From Lepraria neglecta (taxonomy: Eukaryota; Ascomycota; Lecanoromycetes; Lecanorales; Stereocaulaceae), in assembly GCA_033220425.1 (NCBI GenBank), contig CM065650.1:4030001-4094000 (forward strand): a DNA stretch of 64,000 bases, given 5' to 3'. Within the stretch, counting starts at the first letter, position 1, and every line of letters begins with the position of its first letter. Both the position numbers and the translations under genes were made by a program. Below are positions 22,667 through 34,600 of the stretch, in pieces. The notes under the pieces were generated by a model, which was not told the origin of the DNA, did not search any database, and saw nothing but the letters and a program-made list of their open reading frames with translations.

Positions 22667-24822
22667 ATGAGCACCACAGTTCAAGAACCTTCGCAGGCGG
22701 AGCGCCTTGAGGCAGTTACAGACGTAACTGTAGCAGGTCCAGAGAAAGATCATGGCGGAGACCCATCGTCAGAAAAGCAAACGCCCTCGTCTTCAGATGA
22801 AAACGGGGAGCAACTTGTTGGGGACAAGGTCCAAGAAAAGCCTCAGGTGCCTGAGCGGAGCAAGGGAAAGGTCGCTCTAATTATGGGATCCCTTTGCGTG
22901 AGTTGCACGCGTCCCGAACCTTATGCTGCGCATAATGCTGACTGCATATTCCAGATCGCGGTCTTTCTCGCAGCATTGGATACTGTGAGTTGCCTCGTAG
23001 GATGTTGATTGTGTTTGCTCACACATTGATAGACAATTGTTACCACCGCCGTTCCCACTATAACAGCCCGTTTTCACTCTTCAGAAGCCGACTACACATG
23101 GATAGGATCTGCATACCTTCTAGCTGCCGCATCATCTACACCGACATGGGGCAAATTCAGCGATATATGGGGCCGGAAACCCATTCTATTGGTCGCCAAC
23201 GCTATGTTTTTCGTTGGGTCTCTCATAGCGGCCATGAGTATCAACATCCAGATGTTGCTAGCAGGAAGAGTTATACAAGGCACAGGTGGCGGAGGCTTGA
23301 TTATCTTGGCCAATATTTGCATCAGTGATCTTTTCAGTCAGAGGCATGCTACAATTGCCGACTGGAGGGGATCTTGAAGACTAACACATAATCAGAGAAC
23401 GCGGGAAATATTTTGGCATGATAGGCGGAGTCTGGGGCATGGCAAGCGCCATTGGTCCTGTCCTTGGAGGCGTCTTTACAGAAAAGGTCTCTTGGAGATG
23501 GTGTTTCTACATCAATCGTACGCCCTCTAACCCTTCCTATCCCATATAATGCGCGTCAGCTAACGAACCCTTCAGTCCCATTTGACGCCCTCGCCTTCGT
23601 CATCATCCTCTTCCTCCTCGACATCGAAACCCCCCAAACCCCCATCCTCGCCGGCCTCAAAGCCATCGACTGGATCGGCGTCATAACAATAACCGGCGGC
23701 ACAATAATGTTCCTCCTAGGCCTCGAATACGGCGGCGTCTCCTTCCCCTGGACCTCCGCCACAGTGCTCTCCCTCCTAATATTCGGCGTCATCACCATCA
23801 TCCTCTTCTTCCTCAACGAATGGAAACTAGCCAAATACCCCATGATGCCACTCAAACTCTTCAAAGTACGCTCCAACATCGCCACCCTAGCCGTCTGCTT
23901 TGTCCACGGCTTCGTCTTCATCTCCGGCGCCTACTTCTACCCGCTCTACTTCCAAGCTGTCCTCGGCGCGACGCCCATCCTCTCAGGCGTCTACCTCTTC
24001 CCCTTTGTCCTCTCCCTCTCCATCATGTCAATCATAGTCGGCATCTTCATCAAGAAAACAGGCCAATACCTCCCGCCAATCTACCTCGGCGTCACCTTCA
24101 TGACCATCGGTTTTGGTCTCTACATCGACCTCCCCAGCGGCCGCACCTGGGGCCGCATCTTCCCCTTCCAAATCATCGCTGGCATAGGCATTGGTCCTAA
24201 CTTCCAATCCCCCCTCATCGCGCTCCAAACGAATGTCGAACCCCGCGACATCGCCACCGCAACGGCGACATTCGGTTTCGTCCGCCAACTCTCCACCGCC
24301 ATCTCCGTCGTCGTCGGCGGCGTCATCTTCCAAAACAGCATGATGAACCGCGAACCCACCCTGCAAGCCGCGCTCGGCCCAGCCCTGGCCCAACAAATCG
24401 GTGGCGGCGGCGCAGGCGCTGCAACTGGCATCGTTAGCGGCCTCCCTGAACCAGGTAGATCAGCCGCAAGGGGCGTTTATACAGATAGTCTACGGACGAT
24501 GTGGATTTTCTATGTCTGTATATCGGCATGCTCGATAGTAGCTGCGGCGTTCATTGGAAACAAGAAGCTGAAGAAGACGCACGAAGTGCACAAAACAGGG
24601 TTAGAAGAAGAAGAGAAGAACAGGAAAGAGAGGGAACGCGAGAGGGCTGAGAAAAGGGAGAGTAAGCGCGTCTCGAAGATGAGTGGGGGGGATGCTGAGA
24701 AGGCGGAGAATAAGCGGTTGTCGAGGTTGAGTGGTGGGCTTAGTGGACGGCAGAGTCCGGTTGTGGGTGCCTCGTCGGCCCAGGCGGGAAATGGGGCTGT
24801 GAAGGGGGATGATAGTGTATGA
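22667..24822 (+). CDS. MFS multidrug transporter, DHA2 (14-TM) type
   Basis: Exons 22667-22897, 22955-22984, 23033-23343, 23396-23517 and 23576-24822 give 646 residues. After a hydrophilic N-terminus of about 75 residues come membrane segments with the DHA2 hallmarks: [13 protein letters not shown] in TM1, [15 protein letters not shown] in loop 2-3, [11 protein letters not shown] in TM4, and the antiporter motif [14 protein letters not shown] in TM5, then SWRWCFYIN. The C-terminal tail is long and highly charged ([19 protein letters not shown]). The family exports drugs and toxic metabolites in exchange for protons at the plasma membrane. The third intron starts with GC (GCATGC...ATCAG), a GC-AG intron; reading through it meets a stop. 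No biosynthetic cluster lies beside the gene, so the substrate cannot be inferred. Confidence 0.92.
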
Positions 24823-25319
24823 GTGAAAGGGGCTTGGGACGTGGGCAAAACGCATTTGCGTTTGCACTGGCTAGATAGGCATTTGATAGGCGTTTCCAGC
24901 GAGAGGACCATGGCGAGGCGTTCTTGGCATTTGCATAGAGGATGCTCTTCCCTCAATTATAGGCAAAAGAAGCATTGGAGTTTTGAGTTCTGGGTTATAC
25001 ATACTCTTGTATTCCAACCCTTCGTGGTTCTGTCAAAAAAGCTGGGTTAGAATGGGTACATAATCGAGATATTGTAATCACAACTTACTTTCTACATATC
25101 ATGTCATGTCGTTGTCCAGATGAAGAGAATGGGCTGGTTGCAACGGTTGATTTCCTGCACGGTAAAAATGATAGTATCTATCTATGATGCTTTTCCTCTA
25201 TAAATGCTCATGCAGAGTGAACAAGAAGATGGATCGCCGTCACCCTAAAGAGTTATCACTGTACCAACCAACCCCACACTCTCCCACTCAAATTACCAAC
25301 ACTATTTTCCCAACTCAAT
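24823..25319. other. convergent 3' intergenic region
   Basis: This lies between the 3' ends of the transporter and the next minus-strand gene. Nothing is recognised in it. Confidence 0.5.
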
Positions 25320-28300
25320 TCAATACAGCTTATGCGGTGTCCAGAAGCTAGACAGTGCCGGATCGTCGAGCCCGTCCCTCACGCTTGCAGTGGCTTCCAG
25401 AGTTCTATGACCATTGTTCGGGAAATTAGACCCGAGGGTGGACCGCCAGGGAGTGTTGAAACTTGCTACGTTTGTCACAAGGGGCTGATGTTGCTCAAGA
25501 CCACGGGGATCGATCGTTTGCTCGGCTGGATATTGATACCCGGTATGAACGTCTTGTGACTGATGCTCATTATCGTGGTCATTGGTAAAATCTCCAGGTC
25601 CAAGATCGTGATGGTGTTCCGCAAATGAACGTTGCTCGATATCATTCCAAGCGCTAGGAGGATCGTATCGTTCGTCACGGTAATCTTCATACAACATTGC
25701 TTGTTCTGCATAGGCATGTGCATTGTGCGCGGAGTCCTGACCTTCATAAAGACCAGGTCCGTAGTCATTCGAGCGGTCTTCCACGCCGATAGGACAATCA
25801 TCTAGCTCATAGAGAGGATATGCCAATATATTTCCATCTGAGCGTAGCTGCATAGAGGCTTGGCTATTCCTATTCTCATGTTCTTTCCTGTGAGGTTGAC
25901 TTTCAATCAAAAGTGGATCTTCCATGTCTTGCTGTCGTTTGTAAATAGTGTCGTAGCCTTTCCAAGCACTTCTGGAATCGATTCTGTTCGTTTTCGGGCT
26001 CGGTGGTGGATCCAGTGTGTAATCCATGGTGTTCGGTCTATTCGAAGATCTCAAGCCATGTCTTGACATTGTGTGGGCAGGGCTGTGAGCCTCATGTCCC
26101 AGGTTTGTTGAGCCTTGGCGATGCTGAGAACGCCCATCCACGAAGTCAAGACCAGAGGCTACGTACTCAAGTGGCAGGCCAGGACCCGATGCTTCGCCAG
26201 CTTGCGGATGAAAATGGATGCGCTGAGAAGGTATACGTGCAGACCTGTTGGGCCTGAAAGTATTTGCTTGTTGTGGGTCACGTCGTCCTAGGCTCTCAAC
26301 TCTAGGGATTATGGCGTCCGTGGTGCCGTGATGGCTATTTTCTTGCAGCAAACCTTCGAGGACTATTTCAAGTGGGTCAAGTGGTGGTGGATAGGCAGAA
26401 CGGTAAGCAGGTCGAGTTACGGAGGCTTGTGGGTTACGCCCAGGCCCTCCATCTCGAGGCTTGAGCTTTGTACAAGGCTGAGTTGTATCACTAGGGAGTG
26501 ACTTATGTAATCTGGGCTCGCTTTGCTCTAGGGCATTGTTCCCAGCTGATTCTCTAGTAGGCACGGCCCCCGCCGATTCTAGGCTTGGCTCGTTGTGGTC
26601 GAACCTGGCCTCTGCAGTCTTGTGATGTTCCCGGGCGTGAGTACCTGAGCCACCGCGTCCATGATGGAGGGGCAGAGGAGCAGTCGCTGCATTTAAGGCA
26701 CCATTGGAATGTCTTCTTGTAGGAGTGGTGCCGGTAGCAGCGTCACGACAGTCTCCAGAGAGGGCTCGAACCTCTAGAGGAGAAATGGGTGGCTTTAGCC
26801 TTTCTGGCTTAGCTGGGGCAGGCGGGCTTCTTCTGCGGTTAGAGTGTCGTGATGTCTCCAAGGGAGCTACGCTACCATGCTGAGAGGCCTGTGACCGAAT
26901 CCCACTTTGTGACCAAGTAAAGTAGCTTGTAGAACGAGTTGGTGATCGAGTAAGTCGGCGTTCGAGATCCCTTAAGGTCCGACTGTCGAGCTTCCTCGCC
27001 GGAGACACAGAAACGCCGCAGCTTCCGAATCCTAAATATGGCTTATCTGGCCAGTCAACAAAATCAGGTGGCGAATCGTAGTTCTGGGGTCGTCTCTGCA
27101 GCTCTGTTTGTTGGGATTGCCTTTGAGATTTGAGAGCATCTCGAGTCGAAACTTTTGCTGATGTAAAATACCGTGACATCTCTGCTTCAGTGTCTGCTGC
27201 TTTGGTGCTCTTCCGGGGTTTTTTCTTGACTGGAGGCTTGTTGTCCGCATGGTTCACGGGGTCCTTGCGCTGCGCTCGGCGAGACTTCAAAAAAGCCGTT
27301 TCGGAGAAGGCAAGATCAGGCACTTGATCACCAACTCGTCAGCGCTGCACTATGATGTAGAAGCTGCCGTACCTACAGCCTCTCCTCTTGACTGGTGACG
27401 ACGCTCTACCCTTGCCAAAAAGGCCCAACGCCTTCGCTGGTTGTAGCTGAGTCTCGTATTAGCAGGAAATTTCCATGAGCATAGAATCCGTAGGAGACTC
27501 TCACAGTAAGTCGGTCATGGGACACATTCTGCGCCGTAAAATTATGCATTAGCGCTGCTCCAGACTTCTCTTTTCGCTTGTGTTTCTTTTGTTTCTTCTT
27601 CTGGCCCTCATCCTTAGCAGGCCTCTTCTTGTCGCCGGTGCTTTCTTTGAGCTCATAGCGATCCTCACGTGTCTTGTGTCTCGGCCGCCGCTCGTAGGAC
27701 TTGGTCGGCTTCTCTGGGCAAGCTTTTGCCGTGGCAGTTCGTTGTGAGCTTCCAGATGAGCTACGATCATCCTCGTCCTCACTTGGTGATTGCTTGCTAG
27801 GCTCCAGTCGACCATCAGGCATTTGCTGACAATTGTCGCTATCTGTAACGCCACTAGGTACTGCTGGTTCTAGATAGGAGGTCGTAGAAGATGCTTTGCG
27901 TCTTTGCTTTCGCCGGTGGACTGAGTCGTGTTCATCAACGCCCGGATTATGATCCTGCTTTCTGAAGTTGCGAAAAGGCGTATGTAGTCCCAGTGCCTCA
28001 GCAAAGCTAGAGTCGCCGAGTCGCAGCTCTGAACCTTTCCTTGGGTGTTCCTCTCCATGAGACTTCAGTGGGATACTCGTGTGCATGTCACGCTCTGGAA
28101 CTTCACGGCTTTCTCTGTGTCCTCGACGCTTCGTGAGATGTCGGTCATCGCACTGGCCTGTGGGCTCAATTGAGGGTCTTAGTCTTTTCTCTTCTCGTAT
28201 TGAATGATGCCTTGATCCAAGATCCTGACCACGTGGCTCAATGCCTGCGTCGTTGGGGACAGGGTTCGAATTATTGATGGTCTTATCAAGCCAGCTTCGG

Positions 28301-28338
28301 ATTGCAGCTCTTGGCGATTGACGCTCATCACCAGCCAT
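25320..28338 (-). CDS. large basic, disordered protein of unknown function
   Basis: Exons 28338-27505, 27446-27377 and 27322-25320 join in frame to 968 residues. The start is ATG 28338 (MAGDERQSPRAAIRSWLDK). The protein is Arg/Ser/His/Pro-rich with few hydrophobic blocks. It has strong nuclear-localisation-like clusters (KKKQKKHKRKEK, KPPVKKKPRKS) and a compact, probably conserved centre around the splice joints: NVSHDRLTLQPAKALGLFGK, then PDLAFSETAFLKSRR, AEMSRYFTS, KPYLGFGSCGVSVSP, RRLTRSPTRSTSYFTWSQS. The small middle exon (70 nt) fits this centre without a break. I do not recognise a named family; a chromatin, meiotic or DNA-repair role would only be a guess from composition. Confidence 0.8.
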
Positions 28339-29627
28339 GCCTGGGATCTTTAGTAAGCATTACTGTAATTAAGTACGTTCTAGGTTGATTGGACTATGTA
28401 AGAAAAGGAAGCAAGATCCAATTGGCAAACTGAAGAAGTGGTCTACAGGGAGGCGCGACTGTGCAAGCTGGGCTTGCCGCATCGGGAACACTGTGCAAGG
28501 AGACTTCGTGAGAATCTAAACCCTCATCACGCGCCATGAAGAGGTTAGTCCATCTCAATCTTGGATGCTGCTTCCCCATTCCTATGTACTCTTCAAACAG
28601 CGCCAATAATGTCAACTCTCAATGCCGCCACTCCTAGGATTTAGCATTTGTTATACGCCATCCCAATGGTGTGCTCCGGTGTTTGTGACCGAGGTAAGCC
28701 GAAGGCAATCTTGTTGAGTACGTAGTGAAGTCCGAAGTCATTTCGATTCTTCACGCCGGGTGACATGATAGTAAGGTACCAAGTACAGCTTAGAGGCGGG
28801 CTCTAGCAAGGACCCTTGACGATCAAGAGCCCAGTTGAGGGGTAGAGAGCATCGACGGACTCCCTTAGCATCGTAGATGTGGGATCTCAAGCGAGTGATT
28901 GGAAGGGCATCGTGGTACATTGCAGATTAGTGAGAAGCCGTCGACGCCACTTCTCAGATTTGGCCAATTGAGCTGATGAAAAGTATGAGCGCTACACCAG
29001 ACGGTGTTGGAGGTACATGGACACTTGGCCCATGGTCCAAGATCACCGCCACCAGATTTTAGACTGCATCAGCGTTGTCAAACCGACCTTGCGGCTCGCC
29101 GGCTACTGTAGGAGAGGCAATATCTGTGCCCAAGATTGCGTGACTGAAGTGAAAAGAACACGATCGAGCCGATAAAGGGTCCAAAGATGGCTAGCGGCAG
29201 CCTAGGGCTTAGCGTAGCGGGGCATTTTAAACCAACTTAATTCAACAAACATCCCACTTTCCCTCCTTCTTTCTTTCCAACACCACCACCTCTCAAAATC
29301 CTCTCAGTCGCCTTTCACGACTGAGTCTTCCTGCTGAGAACTCTCTTTCCCATACTCAGTCGCCCGACCACGTACGTCATCACACCTCAATCAGCAACAA
29401 TTCCACCGAGGGACCTTGCTATGTTCGTCTGCTCTGCTATTCCTCCAATGACTCTGATCTGCCCAATCCTTCTTGCTCTCACTCGCCGGTCATGTACTGC
29501 ATCGATGTATTCCGTGTTCAAAGACTTCCTATATCTTGCGTTGCGTCAGGGGGTGTGTCTTGTGTGAGAGTCTTGAGATTGAGAATGTGATAGCCAAAAC
29601 AATCACTGAACGCAACTTCACCTCACC
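28339..29627. other. divergent promoter region with pyrimidine-rich leader
   Basis: A 1.3 kb divergent upstream region. The 29,240-29,330 part is C/T-rich (CTCCTTCTTTCTTTCC), a usual leader for highly expressed fungal genes such as the RRM gene downstream. No gene is supported. Confidence 0.5.
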
Positions 29628-30428
29628 ATGTCGAAGCTTTTCATCGGGTAAGTTAATAATCTGTTCTATCATGATGATCATCAGAGTCTAACTCTATTGC
29701 AGTGGCCTTGCATGGCACACCGACGACGCCGCTCTGCGTGCCAAATTCGAAGAATTTGGCCAAGTCGAAGAAGCTGTATGTCGCATACACTCCACATTGC
29801 CAGCGCTCAATCTAACAACAGGGGAATAGGTCGTCGTCAAGGATCGTGATACCGGCCGTAGCCGTGGCTTTGGCTTTGTCAAGTATAGCCAAGAGGAGGA
29901 TGCCGAGTCCGCAATCCAGCAGATGAACAACATTGAGTAAGCAGCCGCCGTTCCTACACTTCCCATCATGGAAGTATGCTAAGTTGTCTCAGGTTCGATG
30001 GTCGTACCATTCGTGTTGATAAAGCTTCTGAGCGTGGCTCAGGTGGTGGAGGAGGAGGAGGCTCCTATGGTGGTAGCCGTGGTGGCTACAACCAAGGTGG
30101 CGGAGGAGGCTATGGAGGAGGCGGAGGTGGATATGGTACGTTCACATCGGACCCCTTCATTTACTTTGGCTAATCTGTGTTAGGCGGAGGCGGAGGAGGC
30201 TACGGTGGTGGACGCGAGGGTGGTGGATCCTACGGAGGAGGAGGTCGCGGCAGTACGTTGACAATCTTCCCCTCTCCTTCCATATCTAGCCGCAGAACAC
30301 TGACAGGTCAAAAAGGCTACGGTGGCGGTCAGCACTACTCCGGAGGTGGACAATCTTATGGCGGTGGTGGAGGAGGAGGTCGTCAGGGCTATGACCAGCA
30401 GAGCGGTGGCGGTGGAGGCGGGTGGTAA
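29628..30428 (+). CDS. glycine-rich RNA-binding protein with one RRM
   Basis: Six exons (29628-29647, 29703-29775, 29830-29936, 29993-30135, 30184-30252, 30307-30428) encode 177 residues. The RRM spans residues 2-80: RNP2 as KLFIGGLAWHT and RNP1 as RGFGFVKY, with [18 protein letters not shown] between and [13 protein letters not shown] at the end. The C-terminal half is [13 protein letters not shown] repeats, a low-complexity region that promotes condensates in such proteins. The architecture is that of plant GRPs and vertebrate CIRBP/RBM3, RNA chaperones often induced by cold or stress. Five introns in so short a gene, three of them inside the RRM, is dense for a fungus. Confidence 0.93.
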
Positions 30429-31606
30429 ACCTGTCTCGGGCCTCACCACAGCCCGTACTTGCGCACGATGTCAACGAACCGAACGGAACGACAACATGAC
30501 CGAGCAGACGAATTCGACCGACGACAGCTACAGGATACGATGTGCGAAATTCTTTGGCAGCTACAACTAATCCATTGTTGAACCGACCACGCACCAGCAT
30601 TAGGGCCAACAAAAAATACACCTAATCGGAGCTACCCTAGATCTTTTCTCTTTCAGACATTGAGGTTGTCTGTTAATCGCAGCAATCTATCGCAACAGGC
30701 GCAAGCGGGCGTGGCACCGGAAAAAGGGATTTCTTTACACTTTCGATTCTTGTTTCCTCATGATTTCACCCACCACTATGCTTGCACGACCTCTCACCAC
30801 ACCAATAGACAACCACGCCACTCTCACCTCCACCAAAAAGCACCTTCAGCACGATTTCCCCGACTTTACCTCCTCAAATTGGCTCAAACAGTTACCTCAG
30901 TGATGAACTCAAGGACAATGGGACTCGCCCTGCGTCCTTAGGATAGCAATCAAAGATAGCATGCTCCTGCAAAGGCCTTTCACAAAATTTACTAGAACAC
31001 AATCATCTTAGGTGCCACTGATGATTGCGGATCATGATGTTTTCACTCCCATTCTGTAGATTTCCCTTCCACCGCCGCCCCAGCACTCGAAGTCCTCCCC
31101 CACCCATCCCCAGTAATTAGACTCATCCTTCTCTCAAGAGTAGGCGAGCATCTACAGGAACTTTCGTAAAACTCATCGAATGTTATGGCTTACTTGGCCT
31201 TTAAACTAATTCCTACACTATTACTATATACGTGTATCTATTAAGCAGACCACCTCAAACAGCACTCATTACATCATTTGCAGACAGGATCCAATTTTCC
31301 ATTTTCTTTTGTGTAAGATTTTGCTGGGGATCGTTGAACATAGCTCTTCCCTCTCTGTGACGTAACAGGTTTGTATGTGAGGCTTCAGTACGATGGCTTT
31401 CTCTGAAGGAAGGCAATGGTCAGTCTGTCTCTGAGTATGTGGTGATGTGCATGGGCATTTCACCAATGTTGGACATAACCAAACCCCGACTTCAGCATCG
31501 ATTCCTTCCGAGTTCCTAACCCCATCAAGTGCTACTCTACTGAGGTCGTCCACTCCATCCTCGAGCCCTACATAACTTCCAGAGAAACCTAGCTCAAAGC
31601 CCATCT
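30429..31606. other. convergent intergenic region
   Basis: This lies between the 3' ends of the RRM gene and the NLR gene. The frames in it (for example 31,269-31,604) follow a stop directly and have no domain. Presumably it holds long 3' UTRs. Confidence 0.45.
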
Positions 31607-34600
31607 CTATCCTTCCCCACCCGCCCCTTGCACCTCCACCTGCAGCGAATAATCCGCTAAATCGCCCTGCTCCAGCCTGCGCATAATAAATATATCTCCA
31701 AAGCCAGGGAAGACGCTTTCTGCCACTGTCAACGCTAGCATGATGAGACGTCCGTAGTTATCAGTATTTGAAATGCTGACGGCGATTTTGCGTTCTGGGG
31801 TATTCGGTTGTGCAGAGACTTCTTCTGCGTTTTCTTGGGAAGGGTGTAAGGACTCTGGCTCTTGGGTGAGAGATGTCTCGTTGGATTCTGTGGGATTTTC
31901 GGGTTTAGACCACTCCTGTGTTCCAACGATCATTGAAAATGGTACTGTCGATCTGCGTATGGGAGACCGTTCTTCGAATGGATCTCCGGTATCAGTTGTT
32001 GGCGAAGTGACTCTTCGGACCAGGTTATGATGTCTGCCTAGCAGCTCTGCTGTGAATCTCTTAGTGTTGGAAATTCGACCTGCAGAAGCCTCGTTATCGA
32101 CACCTTTAAGGTTCGAAAACGCTGCTGCTGCATCAGAAGGGGAGCGTAGTTCTTCGATGACTAGCTTATCGTCAGTCACTAGCTTTTGCTCTTCGCCGTT
32201 ACGAGCGTCTGCCTGGGTGAAGTCCATCGTGAAGGAGGACCTTAGACCTTGTGGCATCTTGGGGCGGGTTTTAGCCGGGGCTTCGCTGGCTTTGTTGGGA
32301 GCTGCATGGTCTTTGCTTTGAGCATCATCGGCCTTTGAGGACGGCATCTCCTCTTGACTAATCGAGACTCCATTTTTATTGTCGTTTGCCGCTTGACTAA
32401 GCGATCGGTCTACCGTGGTCGTTGCAGTACTTGGGAGGCATTCGTCTTCATCGCTTTCCTTGTTCCTGTCCGTGGGTTGCTGGAGCTCTGCTGCTGTCCT
32501 TGAGCTTTCTCCGCTTGGTGCTTGCTCAGGCTTTGATTCCGTCTTACTTGCAGTGTCCACAGGTGGACACTTTTCTAGCAGCTCACGAAACCATCCGCTG
32601 GAAAGTCGGCGATTAGGCTGAAAGACATGGCTATTCAAAACCACTTGATCGTACTCCTTCTTCGATACGTGAAGGAAGTCGTGCCTAGCGCAGTAAAACT
32701 CATCATAATCCCTCACCACATTATGAGTGCGATGGTAATCTGAGAGCTTTTTGATAAGAGCTGCGCAATCCTCCCTCTCATCATCGAACTCGACCCCTTT
32801 CTCTTCGATACTCTTCGCCAATTGACATCCTTCCTCGAGCAGTTTCAGAAGCTGTTGACCAGGGCGTTTTCTGGCTTTGTAGTGGCCATCCTCGTTGTAT
32901 TTAGACTCCCAGGCTTCGTACTCCTTTCGTTTGGTATCTGCCCAAGTTTGCACTGACGTGAAAAAGGTGAAAATGAGGACGAAGTGAAGGCGCATCTCGT
33001 CAATGATTGGAAGCATAGCTTCTTTCAAGGGCTGAATGGCTTTCTCGAGCTGCTCCAATTCTTTAACACCATCAGGAGCACTGTTGGGAGTTTCCCCGCC
33101 TATTGTGTAGTTTTCGTGGCACTTTGTGCACAAGCGTATGTTGTGACATTCACGGCAGAGGTAGAGGTCGAACCGATTGAGTGAGATACTGCATATATCA
33201 CAATCAAGATTCAGTCGAAGATCGGCTGATTCGGCGCCAAAAGTGAGCTCCATGAACAGGTACTTAATAGCTTGATCGTATTCCTTGTCTCTCATGTACA
33301 AGAAACTGGTGGCAGTGACCGCCAGGGTCAAGAGTCTGTCGTTTTCGACTTCTACGCTGACCGGTGTGGCAATTGAGAGTAAGCGCTTTGACCCATCTCT
33401 AATTGTATTCCAAAGTACAGCCGAACGAGCGCTCGGATCCAATGAATTGTACTGGGTTTTGGGATACCTCATGGCCACAAAGGATGCTGGATGCGTCCAA
33501 GCATAGTCAAGTGGGGAATTGCCGTACACATCTTGCAAGGACACATCTGCGCCGAGATCAATGAGTCTGCGAATGATCTGCGGCTTGCGCATGGCTGCTG
33601 CATGGTGAAGGGGGGTCATCTTTGTGTGCTTTATAGGCTTATGAATGTTGGCCTCATTGAGTAGTAAGATTTCCGCAAATCGAACGTAGCCTGCTTCACA
33701 AGCGGTACCTAAAGGCGTCCAGTAGGAATCCTCTGGGCCCTCGACATGAAGCCCTAACCTTAGCAACAGCTCGATAAGAGCATGTCGACCTTCCATCGCT
33801 GCCAAAATCATGGCATTTCTGCCTACTCGGTCGACCAAATCGGGGGTTGCGCCAGCATTGAGCAATTTGACCAGCATCTGCGCATTTCCTTCTTCGGCAG
33901 CGGCATGGACAGAGGTTGTCCCTAGCTTGTTCTGGTCATTACTACCGTCTACTCCACATTCAAAGAAGAAGTCTACCATTTTCAGGTTGTTGGAACAGAC
34001 GGCCTCGAGGAAAGGCGTGTCGCCGAATTTAGAAATGGCTCGAGCATCGCAACCGCGATCTAGGAGCAGTTTCACTAGATCATAATCTCCGTTTCGAGCT
34101 GCTTGATGGAGCACAGTCCTATCCTCGCCATCTTTTGCGTGCACGTCTGCACCCTTTTTGATGAGTAGATTGGCAATCGTAGCGTGATTCATTTGCACCG
34201 CATTCATGAGAGGGGTTGCTTGATTGTCATCTGCCAACTCGAGCATAGCATGTCTTGCGAGTAGCCAAAGAATTGTGTTGTTATGGCCACGTAAAGCACT
34301 TATGCTTAGTAGTGTTCGCCCATTGTAGCCTTGGACATTGATATTGTCATCTGAAACAAGCTGTTCAATGACTTCGACATGGCCGTCCCAAGCGGCATAA
34401 TGGATGACCAGATTTTTGCTTGAATCGGGTATGTCTTGTTGGGCCCCTCTGTCTTGCAGTAGTCGGACGGTTTCAAGATGACCAGCAATAGCTGCTAAAT
34501 GCAAGGCTGTCTTGCCGTCTATATCCTGAGAATTAGGGTCTAAGTTCGGAACAGCAGTAAAAAGTTGCTCGACAAAGTCTGTGTGTCCTTTTCTGGCGGC

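Noticed and set aside
27520-28338. possible repeat- or transposon-derived basic protein
   Set aside because: The Lys/Arg-rich composition alone suggested it, but there is no reverse transcriptase, integrase, transposase or terminal repeat, and the exon structure is clean.
30180-30621. minus-strand frames opposite the RRM gene
   Set aside because: They are antisense shadows of the GGT/GGA-rich glycine codons.
31269-31604. 111-codon minus frame just after the NLR stop
   Set aside because: It lacks coding character and follows the stop directly; the NLR C-terminus is a plausible natural end.
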